The notes beneath the pieces are model-generated. The model was not told where the DNA came from and did no database searches. It saw only the letters and a program-made list of their open reading frames with translations. Position numbers and translations under genes: made by a program. Shown one piece after another: positions 55,514 to 64,000 of a DNA stretch of 64,000 nucleotides; the first letter of the stretch is position 1, and each line of letters starts with the position of its first letter. This DNA is from Brachionus plicatilis (taxonomy: Eukaryota > Rotifera > Eurotatoria > Ploima > Brachionidae): assembly GCA_010279815.1 (NCBI GenBank), contig QEOQ01000206.1, forward strand, positions 1,430,785 to 1,494,784, written 5' to 3'.

Positions 55514-57960
55514 ATTTGCAACAATTTTTTTTAAACAAGAAATTTCATTTAAGCAACAATTTAAATTTTATTCTCATACTTTATAACTAATAGAAACGAC
55601 GATTAGTGTCTGTTTATAGAAATCTTTTTTTTTTATTTTGAAAAACTAAGGTATGCTGAGTATGTTTGTCAAAGAAAAATATTTCACTTGGGGCAAAAAG
55701 CTTCGAACATTTAGGAGATTTTTCTTTCGTTCAAATTTCCGTTAGTGATAAACAAAGCCTTACCGGTCTTTTTTGATGAGCGACAGGTTCGTACACGCGA
55801 ACTAAAAAACTCCGGTTTATTTTGTTGTGATTCATTTTAATTGTATCCGATTTGAGTCGTTTAGTTTATTTATTTTATAATCTAAAAAGCATTTAAAAAT
55901 TGTTTAAATAATAAGTTTTCTTTTTTAATTTCGCTGTTTTCTTTTTTTTTTGCTAACAAAAATAAAATGTACTTGAGTTACATAATTTTGATAATTGTAA
56001 AAATCAAGTGAAAAAACTTTGTGTTTGGCACTAGAAAAATTTAATTTGAATTTTCATGTTCAAAAATTTCTTCTCAGCAAATTGCCCAAATTTAAACATG
56101 CTCTTTTAATTTTAAATTATTAATTATGAATTAAAATTGGATTTGTCTAAACTTCTTTTAACTTCTTTTTGAATCTAAATAGCTAGTCTCATCGATTTTT
56201 AAGCTTATTTTTAGAGAATGGTTAAGAAATTTACCATAAACTTCTAATTAGATTTTATTATAATAATTTTATAGCTCATTTTATTTTAATAAAACATAAC
56301 TTCAATGATTAATTAAAAAAAATTTATTTAATTCTAAGCAATTTCTCGAATAAAAATGACAAGCTTTTTTAAAGGGGAGTTGATTTTCGAACTTTTGTAA
56401 ACACTAGATTTTACTTAATTTATCTAAATGAAGTATTTTATTTATAGTTTTCAAAAACTATAAAAACAAAAATATAGGTAGGTGATTTAAGTCACATGGA
56501 TAAAAAAATAAACCTTTTTCTGCGGGAAAATTTATTTAAAACAAGGATTATTCTCATAGAGCCTGGTAAAAAAAATCCAAAATTATTTTTCACATTTGAA
56601 AAGACCATTTTGAATTTTAAAGTCTCTATTGCGCTTAATTTAAGTTAAAACTATTCAAATTTTTCTCTCAATTTTATTCAGTTAATATCTTGTTAAAATT
56701 AAAATCAAAACTTGTAATCCATGAATTCAACAAATTAATGCAAGAGATAGTTTTTATGTATTTATGATTTAGAATGATTCCGGATCTTTTTGTTAAAATT
56801 GGTTTAAAGAAAAAATAATGCATTTTTAAGTCATATTTTACACTTTTTATAAAATGTTAATAAAAAGTTTATTTACGAACAACCATTATTGAAACCTTTT
56901 TACAAAAAAACTTCAAATTCATTTTTTATGAAAAGAAAATGTAATAAAATAAAATCTTGGATAATTTTTTTTAATCTATAAGAAACAATCTTAAGTAATT
57001 ACTCTTTCTAAAGTATAAAAAATTATCAATCAATTTTAAAGGCAGTTTAAAAAAATTTTAACTCATCAAAAAAATCTTATCATTAAAATTTAACAGCAAT
57101 GAAAAAAGAATTAAACTAAAAAATGTTTAAGTTTTAATTAAAACTATTCGAAATATTCTTTTTAAAAAAAAATCATTTTTGAAAATCATTCTAATATTCT
57201 TCCAAGACTTCTTAATATATATTTTATATTGTTTATTTTTCTGGTAGTTATGACTCTTATGAATTCTCTAAAGAGTAAACTATATTTGATTTTTTAAATC
57301 AAAAACCAATTATTGTATTCCCTGAATAATTTTTAAAATAATTGACCATTACTTGCTAATTAAGCTGATTAAATCAAATGAAATAACTACTCGTTTGAAT
57401 GATTTACTGCTAATAACAACATGCAAACCAAAATAGACGTGTTGCTTGACAAAAATGTAATAATTTAAAAATTTAGGGCGTATAATTATAAAATTATTTT
57501 CACTCAAAAAATGTCAGCCATGTATTCTTTGATTCATCGAATATTTATCAGCATAAAAAAGTAAAAAAAAAAATTAGTATAAAATCTAAAATATTGCTAA
57601 ACACTTTAGTATTCTAAAAAGCTCTTAGATACTAAAACCAGGTTAGACTAGGCTTGATTTGATAAAATTTTTTAGCATGTTCTAAAAATTTATTTAAATG
57701 AAAAAAATATTTAAAGCTTATTAAATATTTTGGAAAAATAATTTGCATTTTATGAATTTTTGACTCAAATTTATTTCGAAAAAAAAAATTTATAAATATA
57801 TGTATACGAATTTTGTCAAATAAAAATTAGAGAAAAAATTATAGAGTCTACATGTTAAAGCCTCACGATGACAACGATTAAAATAATTTTTTTTAATAAT
57901 TATTCTTTAAAATTTAAGGTCATTTAATTTAACTAAAGCGTGCTGGTTCAAAATTTCATG
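55514..57960. other. 2.4-kb gene-free stretch
   Basis: Between the 5' end of the LRRC49-like gene and the 3' end of the OSBPL9-like gene, both on the minus strand. A slightly GC-richer patch at 55740-55860 may be the LRRC49 promoter region or a noncoding first exon. No coding frame, tRNA or foldback is recognised. Confidence 0.4.
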
Positions 57961-57967
57961 TGCATTA

Positions 57968-60900
57968 TCATATTTTATAATGCAGCCGTTTAATCAGTGG
58001 ATTGATGTAGACCCAATTGTCGCCTTTTTCATTAAAGTATCTAGGCTTCCACTTTAGATTACGTTCTTTCCTCAATTTGCTCTCGTCTCTTTGCTTTTGT
58101 TCAATTCGTTGTTTTGCATCAGTTGCCAACTCGATTTGTTTTGTGTGTAAATAATAGCTCACTTCTTTCCACAATCTTGAAAAAACTAATTAATACCATA
58201 TTTGCTTAATAAATATTGTATTCAATACTTTCTCGATTCATTATCCAACTGTTCTACCAAAGACCGTGTTTTTTTTTTGTAACTTACAGCATTATTAGTG
58301 CTCAAAAATATTTCTTGCTTTATTCAAATATTTGATTTTTTTTCTAAATAAACAAAAGTTTTAAATTTACTTTTTTTCCAGTTTTGATAAACATTGTGCC
58401 ATTCCATTCTCCCTCGATTGTGTGCAGTACTTTTTTATCCGGGCCAAAAATAGAACCTTGAATTTGGTGTTTTTTTCCTCCATAGAAAGGCTTGAAAATT
58501 GAAATAACTTTTTTTGAGTTTAATTTTTGTCAAAATTTATTGAATACTTTGGTAACAAAATCTATATTTGACGAATATCCTGATTTTGAGCAATTGATTG
58601 TAACCTGACCGCCGAGTTCGAACCAAGGAACAGTTAAAATAGAGCGTCCAAAAGCACTCGGAAAAGTGAACTCATATTCTTCATTGAAATCTAGAAGACT
58701 TAGGACAGCTTTGCCGACCATGTGTACTCCGATGGAAAGGCCCAAAAATTTTGACTTTGTCCAAGTGTATCCATCAAGCTGGATTCTTTTATCAAGATGT
58801 TCTGCATAGAAAGCGGAAACTAAATGTTTACAAAAAAATATTTTTTGTTAATTTGTGAAAAAAATGGCTACTTGGAGGATGATGTGACACTTGCTCAGCG
58901 ACAAATGTAAGTTGATCTTTGGTGGCCCAAGGAATTGGACCGTCGCAAACATTCGCATTGTCACTAGAGGAATATTCTGGAATGTCATACCAGCACTGGA
59001 AAACTTCTCCCAAAATCGGATTATAGGGTTTTTTGGGAACAGGACTTTTTCGACCAGCATGAAATGTTGACAAGTACCATTTCACTACTTGAATCATTCG
59101 TTCATGGGAATTTTTTATTTCGGCAATTCTGGCAAATTTTTTTTATTTTTTTCTTTATAGATTCTTTCAAAATTTACCTCAAAAATAGATCGGTATGAGC
59201 AAAAAAATCAGCGTACATTTCAAGTAAAGACCTTGTTTCTAAAATAAATGTTGGTAATGTTATTTTGGTGAGATCCATCCCAATACGGACCTGAGTTAAT
59301 AAATGACTAATTACACTTTGATGATTATTCAAATCGACTAAATATTTAAATTGATTAAAGTTAATTTATTATTTGTCAAAATTGATGTACAGTCTAACTT
59401 TTTACATAATAATTTGGAATGAGGTAAAACAAAGTATCAAGAAGAAAGCCAAGTCCTAGTTAAAATAATAAGAATCTCATTTTTATTAACTAAAATAAAT
59501 TTTAAATCTGCTAATATTCAAATTTTTTTTTCATAAATTTCATTCTCTAACCAATTAAGTTGAAATTTTAATTTCATTTATTTTTTTTGGTCATGAGACA
59601 TTGATTATTTTAGACCTATTTTTTATTAAAAGAAATTTGGTCTAATAAAGAAGAAATTCTATTAAATTTTCATTAAAAAATGCTGAATTAATTAGATTCC
59701 AGTTTAATATAGTATTTTTTTAAATTAAACAAACAAATGGAAAATTTAATTATAAAGTTTAAAATTCACATAATAAAATACAAAAAAACGTCAAGTATTT
59801 TTTTATCTCAAAAATTAAGTAAATAAGTGGAAAATCTATTTTTTTGTTCAGATAAATACAGTTTCATTTTTTCCAAGGATAATTTTCAGCCAAGATGATA
59901 AGATCGAAAAAAATCTAAACATGGTAAAATTGATTTTTTAGCGAATATTCTCTCCACTTTGGGATTTTTTCATCAAATTATTATGAAAAAAAAATTTTAA
60001 ACAGCAAAATAAAACTTACCATCATCAGAGGTTGGATCTTCGTCCAAAAAATCCAAATCTTCCCAATCGATTTGACTCGATGAAGATTTAATTGTTTGAA
60101 TCTTTTTTTGATCTAATTCAGTTGTAATGTCATTTTTTAGAGCTTCTGTATTTGATTTTTCTTCATGTTTTGGATTATTCAATTCTATTTCTGTTCTTTT
60201 TTCCATGCAATCTTTTTTTGTAAGATCATTAGCTATACTAGAACTACGATTTAAAATTTATTAGATTTGAGAAACGTTCAAATTTTAATATTTACCCGGA
60301 ACTGTTGTCAATGGCATCGTAGAAATCATCACTTTCATTGTCTTCTTGGATTCGTTGTTGAGCGATTTTAGTGCTATTTAAAGATGAGTCATCGTCTTCA
60401 CTGCTTAAATATGACGATATCTCATCCATATTTGATATCTTAAAAAAAATTTGTTATGATATTTTTTGCTAACGACTTGAAAAAGACTAAGTTGTTTCGA
60501 TTCAAAATAAAAAAAAGTACCAAATCTATTGGATCAATGGCCAATGGAACATTATAGGACGATCAAATCGACCAGATTTAATTCTGATTTTTTTTTTAGA
60601 AGGTTGCACAGTTTTTAAAAGAATAAAAATTATTATTTATGACTGATCTTTTTTTATCTCTAGGGCAACAATTTTAATTTCAGTAAATTCTAATTACATC
60701 TTTGTTAGGAAACAACTGAATCATGAGCACCTAATCAATGGGGAATTATGTGTAAATCTTAAAAAAGGATTTTGAATTTAAATTTAAAATTTCCACAGAG
60801 TCAAAGTTTGAGACACAAAAGTAAAGCATACCTCTATTTTTGATTTTTCATTCAAATTGGATGTATTTCTTCTCGATTCGAATTTCGTATCTAAAAAAAA

Positions 60901-61981
60901 TTAATTAATTATTCACACTCAACTAATTTGAATAATTTTTAATTGATAATCAAAAAGCATTTCAAAATTATTTAAATTAAAAACGGATTTTAAATTTGGA
61001 ATAAATTCAATTTTTTGTCAATATAAAAAAAATATATATATAAATACTTTTGGAATTATCTTGGTGCAGTTGCTGTATCTTTTCTTTCAGATCCAGAATA
61101 ATTTGAAAAAAATCTTCATACTCTTCGTTTTCTTGATTTTGATCTTCCGTGTTCGACCTGATCATTTGTAACCAATCGGTTGAATGTTTTAATGTTTGAA
61201 TTAAGATCTTTAAAAAAATTAAATTCAACAAAACAAAAATTTTGATTTCGGTGATATACTTGGCTAGATTTTAGAAAATTTGATTTTTTGTCGCTAATTT
61301 TTACTATCTGATCTTCATTTTGAGTTGAATTGTGAGAATTTTCTCCTGAGAATCGATCATGCAGAGTCTGAGCAAAAAATAAGCTAAAAAATTTACCGAC
61401 AAAAAAAATAATTAATTAATAAAAAACAAACCTTAAAATTTTTGCTCATTATTTCTATATATTTTTGTGATTCGTGTAATAGTTGTTCATTTTTTTCCTC
61501 CAAAGATAAAGTTTTATCAAAATTTCCTGTCTTTAGAGAACCAAGCATCAATGTAAAGTCATTGTTCAGTTCAGATTCGCTATTAAAACCAAAACAATTT
61601 AAATCCGTATCATAATTTTTATGGTGACGAATTGATTTTTCTATAGCAGTAACCCATTTTTTGCGCTCTTCCAGATTAGTGGCTTGGAGATGGAATGTTT
61701 TTTCATCCGCAGTTTTAATTGAGAATGTGATGTCATCCTCGTTATCGTACCCAATAAAAGCATCCCCTAGTCTTATACAGCCTCGCCTCTCACCTCTAGA
61801 CATATTTTCTTTGGATGTGTAATAAGATAAAATGGCACTATTCGATTCCAAGATAAACCATCTAAACTGCCATCCCTGAATGAGAATAAAATTTCACTTT
61901 TCTAAATTTTAGAGTTTCAATTTTAATAACCTGAATGACATTTGTCCATTTACTCAACGGGCCTTGTACATTTTGTGGCAT
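57968..61981 (-). CDS. OSBPL9-like: Oxysterol-binding protein-related protein 9-like
   Basis: A many-exon gene on the minus strand, starting [17 protein letters not shown] (61981-61931). The PH domain continues in exon 2 ([60 protein letters not shown]). Middle exons (about 61400-60020) are coiled and acidic and contain DDFYDAID, an FFAT-like motif for VAP binding at the ER. The lipid-transfer domain follows: [67 protein letters not shown] and the OSBP signature [12 protein letters not shown], with [23 protein letters not shown] and a final [20 protein letters not shown]. Family members move sterols or phosphoinositides between ER and Golgi/endosome membranes. The order and the short N-terminus before PH match OSBPL9/10/11. 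Exon borders in the middle were not all fixed. Confidence 0.92.
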
Positions 61982-62878
61982 TCTTTCAAAGATAATTTAA
62001 TAAATCAAATTGAATTTTATTACTAAATTAAATTTTCTCTATTTTGAATAAAAATATGCATAATTCCTTAAAATATCAAAGTGTTTCATTTAATATTAGA
62101 AATGTCGGAGGAAAAAAAAATTTACTAGTTTGCTAAAGTAGGCGCACAAAATTTTAGATTGAACATTTATTAAAAATTACTGATAGATTTAAATTTTTTA
62201 AAAAACACCTTTAAAGTTATTCATCACTCAATTTTTTACATTTTTTAAAAATAACAAACGATTGAATTAAGTCAATCATATCAGAATGTTTTTTTCTTTT
62301 TTTAAAAATCACTTGAAACTATAGTAAAACTTAATTAAAAAAAGTTCAATTTTTAATGAGCAATTAATAAATTAAAATTTAGCAAGCAAGTGTCATTTTG
62401 TATTTATATTTTATTTTAAGAGAGAAAATTTTAGTAGCATTAAATTGTGATTATTTTTTCTTTTTAAAAAATGGAAACCAAAATCTTAAATATCAGGGTT
62501 CTGAAACTTGATTCCATCAAAAGAAACAAATTTTTATTTTTTCCTCTTGTTCAAATTTCATTTTAAAATATTAAGTTACAATTTTAATTTCTTTATTCGA
62601 ACAAAAATAATTAAATTTGAGTGTAAATTTTATTAAAAAAATGTGGTGATTTTTGATAAAATTAAATTGGAATTTTTAATAATTTATTAGAATGAGAAAT
62701 CAAAGCAAAGCGTCAATATCCAAAAATTTCTTTTTCTTGAAAAATGAGGAATAATAATAATAAAATTTTCGAAAACGATACGAAACCTAATTCAAGGTTT
62801 ATTATGCAAAAAATAATTATAAAATTTTATGTGCAAATTATTAAAATTATACATTCAAAAAAATTTTAAAGCAAAAAA
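61982..62878. promoter_or_regulatory. Divergent intergenic region
   Basis: About 900 bp of AT-rich DNA between the OSBPL9-like gene (minus) and the AT-hook protein gene (plus), so it probably holds both promoters. No specific motif recognised. Confidence 0.35.
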
Positions 62879-64000
62879 ATGGTATCTGAATGCCAAAATT
62901 CTAAGTCAGAGGAGAAATTTTTTAAAAATTTACTTCCACTAGCCAAACAACTCGAAACTCTTAGAAGAACTAGAGAATTTAAGGTTGAGTTCGAAAATGA
63001 AAAGCCCAATTTTCCCATTGAAAAACCAAAGTCTCCCAGTGAATTGGCAGATCAATCCAAAAAAATTCAAGAGAGTGAAAATGAAGATTTAAAAATGCAA
63101 GTCTATGAAGACAAAGACTATGATATTGAGGAAATTAAATTTTGGAATTTTGTCTCCAAAAATAAAGGAATCAAGCCAAACGTTATACGAACGATTGTGT
63201 ACAAAGTACCAGAAGCATCTTACATTGTTAGAAAAGTTCCTGTCATAGTCGAAGAATTTGAAGAAAAACCTAAATTAAATGAAGGAAAAGACACCAAACT
63301 AATTGATACAAAAAGTGATACTCGAATAGCTGAAGAAGTGGAGACAGAATCTTCCAATCAGCTCAATAAAACCACTGAAAAAAATCAACCAAGATTGTTT
63401 ACTTCATCAAAAAAAGACTCTAATGAGCTCAAGTTCAGTCAACCTTTTAAATTCGATGCAGAAGATATCATTGTGATTGATGAAGATGATGATATAATAG
63501 GGTTTGAAGAAAATGAAAGCGAAGAGGAAAAGCAATCTATAATTAGAAGCGATGATACCAAAAATGATAAAGAGATCCCAGTTGATGAAGACGATGATGA
63601 TATCATTGAAGAAAATTACATTGAAAAGAACGATTCAATCAAACCAAATGAACCGGTGTCAAAACAAGAAATGATAGAAGTCGATGATAAATTAAGCTTA
63701 TTACAAAAATCTTTTAATATTCACAAAAAGCAAAGGCGAGGTCGTCCTGCAGGACGACCTAAAGTTGTGAGTGAAAAAGCAGATGAACCAGCCTCTACTA
63801 TAAGCATAAAAAAATCATCAGATCATGATATAAAAACAGCCATAAAGTCCAAAAATTTTACCAGCAATTTGAACAAGACCTTGCCAATAATTAGTCAAAC
63901 AAAATCAGTCAATACTCGCAAGAGTTTAAATTTATTAAAGAAACAAGATCTTTCCGAATCTTTTGATCAAGTTTCATCATCTTGTTCAAACATATCAACA
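62879..64000 (+). CDS. Acidic AT-hook nuclear protein (partial, runs off the window)
   Basis: Open from ATG 62879 (MVSECQNSKSEEKFFKNLLP) to the last base, more than 370 codons without an intron. A hydrophilic N-terminus contains EEIKFWNFVSKNKGIKPNVI and then VYKVPEASYIVRKVPVIVEE. Acidic clusters follow (DIIVIDEDDDIIGFEENESE, VDEDDDDIIEEN), then an AT-hook-like basic motif QRRGRPAGRPK that binds the minor groove of AT-rich DNA in HMGA-type and chromatin proteins. The DIIVIDEDDD repeats resemble SUMO-interacting motifs (hydrophobic patch plus acids). The C-terminus is outside the window, so catalytic domains may be missing from view. Likely a chromatin or transcription factor; family unknown. 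Confidence 0.7.
   Translation, partial: MVSECQNSKSEEKFFKNLLPLAKQLETLRRTREFKVEFENEKPNFPIEKPKSPSELADQSKKIQESENEDLKMQVYEDKDYDIEEIKFWNFVSKNKGIKPNVIRTIVYKVPEASYIVRKVPVIVEEFEEKPKLNEGKDTKLIDTKSDTRIAEEVETESSNQLNKTTEKNQPRLFTSSKKDSNELKFSQPFKFDAEDIIVIDEDDDIIGFEENESEEEKQSIIRSDDTKNDKEIPVDEDDDDIIEENYIEKNDSIKPNEPVSKQEMIEVDDKLSLLQKSFNIHKKQRRGRPAGRPKVVSEKADEPASTISIKKSSDHDIKTAIKSKNFTSNLNKTLPIISQTKSVNTRKSLNLLKKQDLSESFDQVSSSCSNIST

Overview
This is AT-rich nuclear DNA from a small invertebrate animal. The reasons are genes split by short GT-AG introns (often 45-60 bp), metazoan orthologues (SMIM14, TMED7-like, LRRC49-like, KANSL2-like, DIPK2-like, OSBPL9-like, CELF-like), standard-code stops and a eukaryotic tRNA-Pro. 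The secreted 'NGDLASGS-D-TIKIW' WD40 protein and the compact style suggest a monogonont rotifer such as Brachionus. That placement is inference from recall, not from a search.

Layout. 1-7.6 kb: decayed material, with a C2H2 finger exon, a WD40 pseudogene fragment, a broken TATDN2-like nuclease gene and dispersed repeats. 7.6-9.8 kb: one intronless 706-aa protein with a P-loop NTPase and a PD-(D/E)xK-type nuclease, of the Crinkler/RHS type. 9.8-15.3 kb: gene-free and full of foldback elements, including a GC-rich minisatellite foldback. 15.3-25.4 kb: a gene cluster with ANKRD60-like, DIPK2-like kinase, a TSP1/SRCR secreted protein, a small C2HC protein, CELF-like RNA-binding protein and a folate-receptor-like protein. 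25.4-36 kb: non-LTR retrotransposon territory, with one nearly intact CR1-group LINE nested inside a palindromic element. 36-39.2 kb: KANSL2-like and SMIM14. 39.7-41 kb: LINE remnants. 41.3-44.4 kb: a palindromic transposon in a partial RPP21 duplicate, tRNA-Pro, intact RPP21 and a TMED7-like gene. 45.5-49.6 kb: a foldback element, the secreted WD40 gene, and LINE and repeat fragments. 50.3-55.5 kb: LRRC49-like on the minus strand with a 2.1-kb intron. 58-62 kb: OSBPL9-like on the minus strand. From 62.9 kb to the edge: an acidic AT-hook protein that continues past the window.

The host genes are ordinary housekeeping genes: chromatin (KANSL2), RNase P (RPP21), ER-Golgi traffic (TMED7), sterol/lipid transfer (OSBPL9), tubulin polyglutamylation (LRRC49) and splicing (CELF). 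They do not form a pathway. The unusual biology lies in the mobile and effector-like parts. These are a LINE whose ORF1 and ORF2 share one frame and are separated by a single TGA, a Crinkler/RHS-type NTPase-nuclease in an animal, a palindromic element with a perfect 8-bp target duplication plus a local empty site, and several families of long foldback elements.
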